From assembly GCA_028275645.1 (NCBI GenBank), contig JAPWUH010000042.1, positions 1 to 8,566 on the forward strand: 8,566 bases of DNA, read 5' to 3'. Below are positions 1 through 6,882 of the stretch, piece after piece; the first letter of the stretch is position 1; each line of letters begins with the position of its first letter. A program made the translations under genes and the position numbers. This stretch comes from Caldivirga sp. (lineage in GTDB: Archaea > Thermoproteota > Thermoprotei > Thermoproteales > Thermocladiaceae). Below the pieces are notes generated by a model, which had not been told where the DNA came from, made no database searches, and was given only the letters and a program-made list of their open reading frames with translations.

Positions 1-971
1 ACCCATGGGGCCTATCGGACTTCGCCGATGAGGCAGGTATTGATAACATCGTCGACGCCTTAAACAACCTTAGGGAGGCCAGCGGTTGGGGTGAGTATGA
101 ACCTGACCAGTTGCTTTTAGACTATGTCAAGTCGGGTAGGTTGGGTAGGAGGGTTGGGAGGGGGTTTAGGGATTACCCTGAGGTTGAGGAGAGGAGGCTT
201 GAGGAAATCGTCCTAAGGATTGACCCACCGGCAGCCTGGATTGTGCTCAATAAGCCTGACAAGCTCAACACGCTAACACCCAGGATGGCTGATGAAATAG
301 TGAACGCCCTTAGGACCGTTGAGGAGGATCCGAGGGTTAGGGTCGTGGTCATAACAGGTAGTGGCAGGGCCTTCTCCGCCGGCGCTGACGTGAACCAGTT
401 CCGTGGTGCATCACCAATGCAAATGTTCAAGGCGATGAGGCACTACCACTCCATGACCCTTGAGATCGAGTACTACACTAAACCCGTGATAGCGGCGTTA
501 AACGGCTACACCCTAGGTGGCGGCCTGGAGTTAGCCATGGCCTGCGACCTCAGGATAGCCTCAGATGATGCCGTAATTGGGCAACCCGAGGTTAACCTAG
601 GCCTAATACCGGGCGCTGGGGGTACGCAGAGGTTAACTAGGTTAGCCGGCCCAGGCGTCAGCAAGGAGATGATACTGATGGGTATTCAGGTAGGCGCCAG
701 GAGGGCCCTTGAGTATGGGATTGTCAATAGGGTTGTACCTAGGCACACCCTTGAGTATGAGGTTAGGAGGTGGGTTAAGGAACTGGCCTCCAAGCCACCG
801 CTGGCGCTCATGTTGGCTAAGTATGCCATTAACTACGGCGCCGAGTCACCCATATGGAGCGCCCTTAATAATGAAGCATCACTGTTCGGGGTAGCTATAT
901 CCACTAAGGATGCTCAGGAGGGTGTAGGGGCATTTCTGGAGAAGAGGAGGCCCAGGTTTAAGGGGGAGTAG
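1..971 (+). CDS. 3-hydroxyacyl-CoA dehydrogenase/enoyl-CoA hydratase fusion, 3' part
   Basis: The reading frame is open from the left edge (first full codon at 3), so the 5' part lies outside the window; 322 residues are visible. The first 55 or so match the end of a 3-hydroxyacyl-CoA dehydrogenase C-terminal domain, closing with the typical GRLGRRVGRGFRDY. A charged linker of about 15 residues leads into a complete crotonase domain. This has the oxyanion-hole stretches FSAGAD and LGGGLE and both catalytic glutamates, at 528-530 (in GGGLELAMACD) and 588-590 (in QPEVNLG). The order dehydrogenase then hydratase is that of archaeal fused crotonyl-CoA hydratase/3-hydroxybutyryl-CoA dehydrogenases. 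It should hydrate enoyl-CoA to (S)-3-hydroxyacyl-CoA and oxidise it with NAD+ in the cytoplasm. Whether it serves beta-oxidation or the 4-hydroxybutyrate cycle cannot be told here. An acyl-CoA dehydrogenase follows after 66 nt. An internal TTG at 111 could be read as a start, but the domain clearly continues upstream of it. Confidence 0.9.
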   Translation, partial: PWGLSDFADEAGIDNIVDALNNLREASGWGEYEPDQLLLDYVKSGRLGRRVGRGFRDYPEVEERRLEEIVLRIDPPAAWIVLNKPDKLNTLTPRMADEIVNALRTVEEDPRVRVVVITGSGRAFSAGADVNQFRGASPMQMFKAMRHYHSMTLEIEYYTKPVIAALNGYTLGGGLELAMACDLRIASDDAVIGQPEVNLGLIPGAGGTQRLTRLAGPGVSKEMILMGIQVGARRALEYGIVNRVVPRHTLEYEVRRWVKELASKPPLALMLAKYAINYGAESPIWSALNNEASLFGVAISTKDAQEGVGAFLEKRRPRFKGE

Positions 972-1006
972 CTACATGCGTTCCACGTTGCCGTGGGCTA
1001 CTATAC

Positions 1007-1014
1007 TTTAAATA
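1007..1014 (+). promoter_or_regulatory. TATA box of the acyl-CoA dehydrogenase gene
   Basis: TTTAAATA is centred about 27 nt before the ATG at 1038. That is the distance expected between an archaeal TATA box and the transcription start, so the mRNA would have at most a 1-2 nt leader. No GGAGG-like site precedes the ATG. The gene therefore probably has its own promoter although it follows the fused hydratase gene by only 66 nt. Confidence 0.7.
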
Positions 1015-1037
1015 TTACCCAATCCGGCTAGGCTACA

Positions 1038-2255
1038 ATGGACTTCGAGTTGAGTAGGGAGGAGGCCCTGTTTAGGGATTCGGTTAGGGAGGTTGGTGAG
1101 CGTTATGTTAAGCCGCATTGGGTTGAGTTGGACGAGGGTAAGTACCCTATACTTGAGGTTGCCTCTAAGCTGGCTGAGCATGGCTTAATTGGGTTAACCC
1201 TAAGCTCAAGGTACGGTGGCCCAGATGGAACATTCCTAATGGCCTCCATAGCCGCCGAGGAGTTGGCATACGCAGACCCAAGCCTAGCAGTACCAGTCTA
1301 CTTCCTCCTGGAGACTGCGTGGCCATTCATAGTGCAGAGGTACGCCAGGGAAAGCGTCAAGGAGGAGGTTCTACCGAGGCTTACAAGGGGGGAGGCTTGG
1401 GTAGGTATAGCCTCCACGGAACCCCAGGGAGGTAGTGATGTGGCCGGTGAGAGGACTGAGGCTAGGCTTGTGGATGGTAGGTGGCTGTTGACTGGTGAGA
1501 AGAACATGGTGACCGGCGTATCAATAGCCCTTGCCCTACCCTACGGCGGGGGCTTCGTAACCGTGACCAGGACTGGGCCCATTGAGGCTAGGCATAAGTC
1601 AATAACGACGATGCTATTCATGGTTAAGAGGAATGGAACGGTGAATACGGGCTTTGAGACTAGGGATTACGAGGAGTGGGGTAGGAGGGGTATACCCACC
1701 AGTTACCTGAGGCTTAACAACGCCCCAGTTGACCCAGACTTCATCCTGGGCGAGGTTAATGGAGGCTTCAAGGTGGTCATGGAGGGCTTTGATGTGGCCA
1801 GGATACTAATCGGCGCCGCGGCCATTGGGGCCGCACGCTGGATGCTTGAGCAGAGTAGAGAGTGGATTAGGGGTAGGGTGGTGTTCGGTAAACCAATATC
1901 CTCATACCAATCAATCAGCTTTAAGTACGCCGAATTGAGCGCTAGACTTGAGGCCGCTAGGCTGGTGGTCTACAAGGCAGCCTGGCTGGCGGACAGGTTC
2001 TATAGGGGTGAGGGCTCGGTCTCAATAATGGATGTAGCCAATGCAAGCGCCATGGCCAAGATGCTTACCGTGGAGTTAGCAGTGGAGGTAGGCCTTGAGG
2101 CAGTGAAGTGGTTTGGTGGTGCCAGCTACTTTAAGGAGACTCCAGTAATGAGGGCGCTACTTGGGGTATTGAGCTACTACGTCGGCGCTGAGGGTACCCA
2201 AAACATAATGAGGCTTATAGTGGCTAGAAGCCTGCTGGGGAGGGAGGTTGAGTAG
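1038..2255 (+). CDS. acyl-CoA dehydrogenase (FAD-dependent)
   Basis: The 405-residue product is full length for the family. It has the N-terminal helical domain (MDFELSREEALFRDSVRE), the central beta domain with the FAD/substrate segment GIASTEPQGGSDVAG (about 123-137) and LTGEKNMVTG (151-160), and the C-terminal helical domain with RVVFGKPISSYQSISFK. The catalytic base is most likely Glu385 in GAEGTQNIMRLIVAR, the position of the medium-chain enzyme's glutamate. It should oxidise an acyl-CoA to the trans-2-enoyl-CoA, passing electrons from FAD to an electron-transfer flavoprotein that is not in this window. The fused hydratase/dehydrogenase just upstream would catalyse the next two steps, which supports a shared acyl-CoA pathway. 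The chain length accepted cannot be read from the sequence. The ATG at 1038 is chosen because of the TATA box 27 nt upstream and because it begins the conserved MDFELS segment. Confidence 0.93.
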   Translation: MDFELSREEALFRDSVREVGERYVKPHWVELDEGKYPILEVASKLAEHGLIGLTLSSRYGGPDGTFLMASIAAEELAYADPSLAVPVYFLLETAWPFIVQRYARESVKEEVLPRLTRGEAWVGIASTEPQGGSDVAGERTEARLVDGRWLLTGEKNMVTGVSIALALPYGGGFVTVTRTGPIEARHKSITTMLFMVKRNGTVNTGFETRDYEEWGRRGIPTSYLRLNNAPVDPDFILGEVNGGFKVVMEGFDVARILIGAAAIGAARWMLEQSREWIRGRVVFGKPISSYQSISFKYAELSARLEAARLVVYKAAWLADRFYRGEGSVSIMDVANASAMAKMLTVELAVEVGLEAVKWFGGASYFKETPVMRALLGVLSYYVGAEGTQNIMRLIVARSLLGREVE

Positions 2256-2282
2256 CCGGCTAGTCCTACGTTTAAAGGTTAA

Positions 2283-2304
2283 GGGGTAATTAATGAATTA
2301 CGCC
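2283..2304. terminator. Hairpin between convergent genes, possible two-way terminator
   Basis: The 63-nt gap between the convergent acyl-CoA dehydrogenase and rpo7 genes contains GTAATT-AATG-AATTAC (2286-2301). The stem extends past one G/G mismatch by two further G-C pairs. There is no long T tract on either strand, and archaeal termination depends mainly on T tracts, so the terminator role is only suggested by location. Confidence 0.3.
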
Positions 2305-2318
2305 TCAGCTATATCCCC

Positions 2319-2909
2319 CTACTGTTGCCCTGGCTTGGCCTGAGGCTTCTTCTTAGCCTTAAGCGACTCCTCAATCCACTCAAGCTTACCTAAGAAGGGT
2401 TGCCTCATTGTCATTGACACGTTTAACCTAACCCCATTGGCCGTGGACACGTAGCTAACACCAACTACCCTAGCCCTAACCACGTCACCCCTCCCAACCC
2501 TCTTCTGCCTATTCCTTTCGCCCATGAATACGCCACTCTGCCTATCGAAAAGGACCACGTTCTCATCCATAACCTGTGACCTGTGCACAAAGGCGGTTAA
2601 GGGCCCAACCCTAACGTAGGCCCCGTACTCCTTAATATCAACTACGTCCCCCTCAACCACCTCATTGATTAGCGGTACGAAGACCATTGCCTTAAAGGAG
2701 ACCCTGTGGTACGTTGCCCCATCACCGTACACTATCACACCCCTCTTATCAACCTTAACGTCAAACACAGTTATGAAGATGCCTAGCTCCCTATCCACCT
2801 TACCCTCGTAGCTAGCCCTCAACTGCTCGTAGGCTATCTTCTCCATGGGTTCGTTGAAGGCTGATGGGGGAACCCTAATGTAATCCTCGACTGTTATTAC
2901 CCTAAACAC
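2319..2909 (-). CDS. rpo7: DNA-directed RNA polymerase subunit Rpo7 (RpoE1, E')
   Basis: The 196-residue product is the stalk subunit that pairs with Rpo4, binds emerging RNA and helps open the promoter. It starts FRVITVEDYIRVPPSAF, has the N-terminal RNP-like domain (about 1-80), an S1 RNA-binding domain (about 83-170, with EYGAYVRVGPLTAFVHRSQV) and the archaeal signature TMRQPFLGKLEWI near residue 170. A lysine/glutamine-rich tail adds a few residues beyond the usual length of about 180. A GTG at 2945 is also in frame, but it lies upstream of the TATA box (2930-2937) and would add 12 residues with no family match. The GTG at 2909 lies about 25 nt from the box centre, fitting leaderless initiation. 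In many archaea spt4 follows this gene; here no other gene fits before the convergent acyl-CoA dehydrogenase. Confidence 0.95.
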   Translation of the reverse strand: MFRVITVEDYIRVPPSAFNEPMEKIAYEQLRASYEGKVDRELGIFITVFDVKVDKRGVIVYGDGATYHRVSFKAMVFVPLINEVVEGDVVDIKEYGAYVRVGPLTAFVHRSQVMDENVVLFDRQSGVFMGERNRQKRVGRGDVVRARVVGVSYVSTANGVRLNVSMTMRQPFLGKLEWIEESLKAKKKPQAKPGQQ

Positions 2910-2929
2910 ACCCCTACATTTATTAAGCT

Positions 2930-2937
2930 TATTTAAA
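2930..2937 (-). promoter_or_regulatory. TATA box of rpo7
   Basis: On the minus strand the box reads TTTAAATA, preceded by AGG. Its centre is about 25 nt from the GTG at 2909, so transcription should begin at or next to that codon. This decides the rpo7 start against the in-frame GTG at 2945, which would not be transcribed from this promoter. Confidence 0.7.
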
Positions 2938-2990
2938 CCTTGCACCCTAAGCCGTGATGAGTGTAAAGGCTAATCGCCATCCCAGAAACA

Positions 2991-2998
2991 TTTATTAA
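2991..2998 (+). promoter_or_regulatory. TATA box of the AOR gene
   Basis: TTTATTAA is preceded by a purine-rich AGAAAC that could be a TFB-recognition element. Its centre is about 28 nt before the ATG at 3023. No Shine-Dalgarno site is visible, so the mRNA is probably leaderless or has a leader of 2-3 nt. It shares the 113-nt divergent spacer with the rpo7 promoter. Confidence 0.65.
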
Positions 2999-3022
2999 CC
3001 AAATAGCTGCCCACCTAGCTTC

Positions 3023-4870
3023 ATGTTTAGTTATACAGGTAAGATAGCCAGGGTTAACTTAACAACGGGTAAAGTTACCATTGAGGAAACCCCCAACTGG
3101 CTAATGGACCTCTTCATAGGGGGTAAGGGGTTCGTCTACGGCATATTGTCAAGGGAGGTTAAGCCGAGGACAAACCCGCTGTCAAGTGAGAACAAGATAG
3201 TTGTGGCCGCAGGTGCCTTAGCCGGTCTAGCCCCAGCTTCAGCAAAGACCATTGTAGGTGCGGTGAGTCCGTTAAGCGGGTTAATCCACGACACGAGTGT
3301 TGGTGAGTGGTTCTCATACATGCTTAGGGGTGCTGGCTTCGATGCATTGATAATCGAGGGTGCGTCAAGTAGCCCAGTCTACCTGTGGGTTAACAAGGGT
3401 AGGGTTGAGGTTAGGGATGCCTCCAGGATCTGGGGTATGACTACCAGGGAGGCGACTAAGGCCGTTAGGGAGGAGACTAATAGGGCAGCCTCAGTCATGG
3501 TTATTGGGCCGGCTGGGGAGAACCTGGTTAAGATATCCAACATAATGGTTGAGGGTGAGAGGGCTGGTGGAAGGGGTGGGCTTGGGGCTGTGTTCGGCAG
3601 TAAGAAGCTTAAGGCCATTGCCGCTCACGGTGTGCCTGACATTAAGGTGGCTAACCCAAGGGGTTTCCTAGATGCGGCACTGGAGATATATAGGAGGTTC
3701 CAGACCTCACCCAATACCTCCGAGTCCAGGGAATTCGGCACAACCAATGGCCTAATGTACAGTGGCTCAATAGGCACATCACCAGCCTTCAACTACAGTA
3801 GGCCTAAGCTTGAGGAGGATTTAGCACGCAGGTTAAGTGGAGCCCACTTCAGGGAGCTTGGTCTTGAGGTTAACTTCCCCCAGAAGCCCATCAAGATCGT
3901 TGGGGCCTTATGCCCAATCAAATGCTCAAGGTGGTTTAGGATACCTGGGGAGGAGGACTTCGTCAAGCCTGAGTATGAGACGTTAGGCCTAATAGGCTCA
4001 GCCACAGGCGTCTTTGATGAGAGGTACTTCCTTAAGGCTAATAGGCTCGCCAATGACCTAGGGCTGGATGCCATAGGGGTTGGTAACGTGATTGGGTGGG
4101 CCATGGAGCTCTACGAGAAGGGCCTCATAACCAAGGAGGACACTGGAGGCTTAGAGCTGAGGTTCGGTAATGGTGAAGCCTTGGTTAAGATGATTGAGGA
4201 CATAGCCTACCAGAGGGGGTTTGGCAAGGTACTAGCCCAGGGCGTCGCCGATGCAGCCGAGATACTGGGTAAGGGGGCTGAGTACGCCGTTCACTTCAAG
4301 AAGATAGCCCTACCCGCATGGTACCCAAATGGCCCATTAAGGGGCTTAGTCATATCTTACCTGACGGCTGATGTTGGAGGCAGTCACCTGAGGGGCTGGC
4401 CCCAGATGCATGACCCAGACACCCCGCTTAAAAACACGGTTGAATCCATGATTAATGATAGGGATAGGAAGGTAGTCATGGATTTGATGGGACTATGCAT
4501 ATTCAACCCGTACTCTGTTGATGACATGGTTAAGCTGTATAACCTAGCCACGGGTAAGAACATTGATAACAACTACCTCCTAAGGGTCAGCACGAGGATA
4601 GATACAATAGCTAGGATATGGCACATACTCCTAGGTTACATTGACGTTTGGAGCCAGGTCCCGAGGAAGATGATTGTTGATGAGCAGGGTCCGAGGTTCA
4701 GGAGGGAGGAGATTGAGGAGGCTGTTAAGGAATTCTACAGGTTAAGGGGCTGGGACACTGAAACCGGGCTACCAAGCCGTGAATACCTGAGGGACCTAGG
4801 GCTTGATTGGATGATTCCGTATAGGGATGAGGCTGAGAGGGTGCTAAGGCAGCACGGTATTGGTAAGTAA
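3023..4870 (+). CDS. AOR-family aldehyde:ferredoxin oxidoreductase with an incomplete Fe-S cysteine set
   Basis: The 615-residue product is full length for tungsten-pterin aldehyde oxidoreductases, which oxidise aldehydes to acids and reduce ferredoxin in the cytoplasm. It has the N-terminal AOR domain (TGKIARVNLTTGKV; FIGGKGFVYGIL about 31-42; GERAGGRGGLGAVFGSKKLKAI about 178-199), then the pterin-contacting segments NDLGLD (344-349), GGSHLRG (452-458) and DLMGLC (487-492). The usual [4Fe-4S] set is CxxCxxxC plus a distant Cys in the GLC motif. Here Cys297, Cys301 (in ALCPIKCSRW) and Cys492 are present, but the position three residues before Cys297 is Gly294 (GGG codon, 3902-3904). These three are the only cysteines in the whole protein. 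The cluster may be of [3Fe-4S] type, may have a non-cysteine ligand, or may be lost. The substrate is unknown. The gene is divergent from rpo7 and overlaps the convergent exporter gene by 27 nt. Confidence 0.93.
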   Translation: MFSYTGKIARVNLTTGKVTIEETPNWLMDLFIGGKGFVYGILSREVKPRTNPLSSENKIVVAAGALAGLAPASAKTIVGAVSPLSGLIHDTSVGEWFSYMLRGAGFDALIIEGASSSPVYLWVNKGRVEVRDASRIWGMTTREATKAVREETNRAASVMVIGPAGENLVKISNIMVEGERAGGRGGLGAVFGSKKLKAIAAHGVPDIKVANPRGFLDAALEIYRRFQTSPNTSESREFGTTNGLMYSGSIGTSPAFNYSRPKLEEDLARRLSGAHFRELGLEVNFPQKPIKIVGALCPIKCSRWFRIPGEEDFVKPEYETLGLIGSATGVFDERYFLKANRLANDLGLDAIGVGNVIGWAMELYEKGLITKEDTGGLELRFGNGEALVKMIEDIAYQRGFGKVLAQGVADAAEILGKGAEYAVHFKKIALPAWYPNGPLRGLVISYLTADVGGSHLRGWPQMHDPDTPLKNTVESMINDRDRKVVMDLMGLCIFNPYSVDDMVKLYNLATGKNIDNNYLLRVSTRIDTIARIWHILLGYIDVWSQVPRKMIVDEQGPRFRREEIEEAVKEFYRLRGWDTETGLPSREYLRDLGLDWMIPYRDEAERVLRQHGIGK

Positions 4871-5461
4871 GTTTAAACCCATGTAAATGAAGTAGGCCGC
4901 AAAACCTATTATTGCAACAGCCGAGGCCAAGTTAACGGCGTACTCATACTTACCCCCAAGGTACCTCTTACCTGCATGTATAGCCAGTGGGTATGTTAAT
5001 ATCCAAGCCAATATCCCCGTGAATAAACCTGCAATGCTCATAAACCCCATTATGGACATTAACGTTAAGCCGGCTGACAGCCACCAGCCAACCTGGTAGG
5101 GATTAGTTAAACCAAGGGCATAACCCTTGGCGTAATTCCTAAGCATGCCACCCAGGCCACTGACCCTAGCTCCAGTACGTGGGTTAGCCCTCGGCTTAAG
5201 CATCAATAAGGCTAGGTAAACCATAACCCCACCACCTATGAAGTAGACGTACCTTGAGTAGGGTTTAGTTAACTGATATAGGAAGTAGGTAACTACCATT
5301 AATGTTGCATCCGCCGACATCGCCCCAGCCCCAACGGCCGTACCATGCATCGGCGACTTCAATGCCTCTGAGGCTATTAGGGCGTTCATTGGGCCTGGTG
5401 GTACAGCCAGTGATAGGCCAAGGACTAGGCCAAGGGCGTAGTCGTACATCGCATCAATCAT
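4844..5461 (-). CDS. LysE/RhtB-family amino-acid exporter
   Basis: The 205-residue product has about six hydrophobic segments and the family marks: GLSLAVPPGPMNALIASEAL near the N-terminus (PPGPMN at 21-26) and GLTNPYQVGWW (about 117-127), the usual aromatic NP motif. Both the length and the positions match LysE-type permeases, which export amino acids or related small solutes across the membrane. The ATG at 5461 is preferred: an A/T box (5484-5491) is centred about 27 nt upstream. The in-frame TTG at 5503 lies upstream of that box, and the stretch between (LKFHHPPLTL) does not look like this family. A second ATG at 5449 would also give a plausible protein. The last 27 nt overlap the end of the convergent AOR gene. 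The substrate cannot be predicted, and a link with the dehydratase operon upstream on the same strand is only possible. Confidence 0.85.
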   Translation of the reverse strand: MIDAMYDYALGLVLGLSLAVPPGPMNALIASEALKSPMHGTAVGAGAMSADATLMVVTYFLYQLTKPYSRYVYFIGGGVMVYLALLMLKPRANPRTGARVSGLGGMLRNYAKGYALGLTNPYQVGWWLSAGLTLMSIMGFMSIAGLFTGILAWILTYPLAIHAGKRYLGGKYEYAVNLASAVAIIGFAAYFIYMGLNLLTNTVLP

Positions 5462-5483
5462 CAACGTTAGGGGTGGGTGGTGG

Positions 5484-5491
5484 AATTTAAG
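5484..5491 (-). promoter_or_regulatory. TATA-like box of the exporter gene
   Basis: On the minus strand it reads CTTAAATT, centred about 27 nt before the ATG at 5461, again implying a leaderless transcript. It is weaker than the TTTAAATA boxes elsewhere in this window. Confidence 0.5.
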
Positions 5492-5512
5492 CATTAGCGT
5501 CAAGGTCGCTAA

Positions 5513-5661
5513 ACCTCAGTATCCTATCAACTAGTGGTAAACATACCGAATGCCTATGAGGGCTCGATGGAATCATTGAGGGGGTTACTTTGACTGGGGA
5601 GGTGTTTAATAGTGATGTTGAGGTATTCAAGGCATGGCTAGAGGGCAGGGCATCAAGGTGA
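5513..5661 (+). pseudogene. Possible decayed reading frame
   Basis: Between two minus-strand genes the + strand becomes purine-rich, as coding strands are in this window. One frame reads NIPNAYEGSMESLRGLL up to a stop at 5591-5593. Another, after a stop at 5557-5559, reads GEVFNSDVEVFKAWLEGRAS up to stops at 5659-5664. Joined by one frameshift they would form a protein-like segment of about 45 residues with no ATG in good context. I do not recognise the family. It could equally be a non-coding transcript or chance. Confidence 0.22.
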
Positions 5662-5700
5662 TGAGGCGATGAGAAGACGGGGAAGCTGGGCAATCACCTT
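5655..5700. repeat. 8-bp inverted repeat downstream of the dehydratase operon
   Basis: AAGGTGAT (5655-5662) and ATCACCTT (5693-5700) are perfect complements separated by 30 nt. The pair begins 27 nt beyond the stop of the mandelate racemase-like gene on the minus strand. It could fold in the operon's 3' end or simply be chance; no T tract follows it. Confidence 0.3.
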
Positions 5701-5722
5701 ATATCAAGATTTTGACGCCGGT

Positions 5723-5744
5723 AAGATTAGTGGAAGATTAGTGG
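5723..5744. repeat. Perfect 11-bp tandem duplication over a stop codon
   Basis: AAGATTAGTGG occurs twice back to back (5723-5733, 5734-5744). On the minus strand the copies form the end of the mandelate racemase-like gene and supply its TAA. Because 11 is not a multiple of three, a one-copy version would be read in another frame beyond PLI, ending a few codons later at a TGA (5710-5712). Confidence 0.85.
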
Positions 5745-6872
5745 CGTGTATTTCCTCTCGTACGGGTACTTGCTCAGCATTTCCTCCCTTATGCCGAGGC
5801 CCACGCCTTCCCTCTTTACAAGGTTTGTTACGTCTATTTCCCCATTTTTCACGGTAATTTCCACATCATAGATTTCGCTAATCCATACTAATGGCCACTC
5901 CACAAGGGCTATGCCATCGATCACGGAGGCAACGTGTAGTGTGTACGTGTGGGTTAGTATTGATTTATGGGGTCTATGGTGTGACGCCACGGGTTTCCCC
6001 AATTCATTGATTGCCCTAACAATCTTACTAAACCTAATTAACCCACCAACCTTCGATATGTCAGGTTGGATATAGGCAAGGCCTAACTTAGCTAATTCCT
6101 TAAACCCACTCATGTAGTACTCATTCTCCCCAGCAGCTATGGGTACTGGTGATTTATCAGCGACTATACCAAGTAGTTCATAGTCATTTGGGGGCCATGT
6201 TGGTTCCTCAACCCAGTATGGTTCATACCTATGCACCTTACTTAAGAAATCAAGCGCCCTTTGGGGATCATTGAATGCCGCATTTACGTCTAAGGCAACC
6301 CTTAAGTCGTAACCAAATCCCTCTCTAATAGCCCTAATTGCATCGATTGCGTCGTCTGGGTGTTGGTGCAACTTAACCATTGTGAAGCCGCTATCCAATG
6401 CCTTACCCACAGCCCTAATAACATAATCCACGCCTGAGTACCTTGGGAAGCTCGCGTAGACAGGAACTTTATCCCTAACCCTGGCGCCGAGCAATTCACT
6501 AATTGATTTGCCCAAGTACTTACCTAAGGCATCCCATAGCGCCATCTCAAAGCCACTAATGGCTCCAGTAATGACGCCGCAAAGGCCACCTGTGAACAGC
6601 AACTTCTCAAGTCCATTAACAAGCCTTTCAATGTCATTAATGCCGTTGACCTCCTCATTGATTACTGCCGGCGCTATTACATCATTAATCACCCCTGTAT
6701 AGGCATCAACTATGCCACTACCGTAAACCAGCACCTCACCCCAACCAGCAACATCACCAAGGGAAACCTTCACATAGAGTTGCACACCCCAGGAATCCCT
6801 GAACACCGTGGGTGGATTATCAATGTAAGGTATGGAAATGGGTATGGGTTTTACATCCCTGATAACGGGCAT
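5727..6872 (-). CDS. Enolase-superfamily dehydratase (mandelate racemase/muconate lactonizing type)
   Basis: The 381-residue product has the N-terminal capping domain (about 1-130, including GAISGFEMALWDALGK) and the TIM barrel. Likely catalytic residues are Lys167 and His169 (VKLHQH), the metal ligands Asp195 (LDVN), Glu222 (VEEP) and Glu249 (GEN), the Asp271-His298 dyad (QPDISKVGG, SHHRPH) and Glu325 (LVEW). This layout matches mandelate racemase-type acid-sugar dehydratases, which need Mg2+ and remove water from a sugar acid to give a 2-keto-3-deoxy acid. The second base is His where many members have Lys (KxH, not KxK). It is last in the operon with the split UxaA-type enzyme. The ATG lies 6 nt after the upstream stop, with GTGAT (6878-6882) as a short ribosome site overlapping that stop. 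The substrate is unknown; mannonate, glucarate or galactonate are candidates. The C-terminal end is altered by an 11-bp duplication. Confidence 0.88.
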   Translation of the reverse strand: MPVIRDVKPIPISIPYIDNPPTVFRDSWGVQLYVKVSLGDVAGWGEVLVYGSGIVDAYTGVINDVIAPAVINEEVNGINDIERLVNGLEKLLFTGGLCGVITGAISGFEMALWDALGKYLGKSISELLGARVRDKVPVYASFPRYSGVDYVIRAVGKALDSGFTMVKLHQHPDDAIDAIRAIREGFGYDLRVALDVNAAFNDPQRALDFLSKVHRYEPYWVEEPTWPPNDYELLGIVADKSPVPIAAGENEYYMSGFKELAKLGLAYIQPDISKVGGLIRFSKIVRAINELGKPVASHHRPHKSILTHTYTLHVASVIDGIALVEWPLVWISEIYDVEITVKNGEIDVTNLVKREGVGLGIREEMLSKYPYERKYTPLIFH

Positions 6873-6877
6873 TTTTA

Positions 6878-6882
6878 ATCAC
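6878..6882 (-). promoter_or_regulatory. Short ribosome site overlapping a stop codon
   Basis: GTGAT on the minus strand matches the end of the anti-Shine-Dalgarno complement and lies 5 nt before the ATG at 6872. Its TGA is the stop codon of the UxaA-type large subunit, so the mandelate racemase-like gene is probably translated by coupling. Confidence 0.45.

Noticed and set aside
173..430. Serine/leucine-rich open frames antisense to the hydratase, AOR and other genes
   Set aside because: These follow from the purine-rich codon use of the real genes on the opposite strand and have no promoter or family match.
111..971. A stand-alone enoyl-CoA hydratase starting at TTG 111
   Set aside because: The frame is open to the window edge, and the residues before 111 continue a 3-hydroxyacyl-CoA dehydrogenase C-terminal domain, so this is a fusion cut by the edge.
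5462..5503. TTG at 5503 as start of the LysE-type exporter
   Set aside because: It lies upstream of the predicted TATA box, and the extra 14 residues are not like the family N-terminus.
5658..5720. Possible C/D box sRNA starting with the box C-like GTGATGA at 5658-5664
   Set aside because: No CTGA box D or D' follows at a usable distance, and the second GATGAG lies too close to allow a guide sequence.
5669..5857. + strand open frame beginning MRRRGSWAITLY
   Set aside because: Most of it is antisense to the end of the mandelate racemase-like gene, it has no promoter at the right distance, and the product has no recognisable features.
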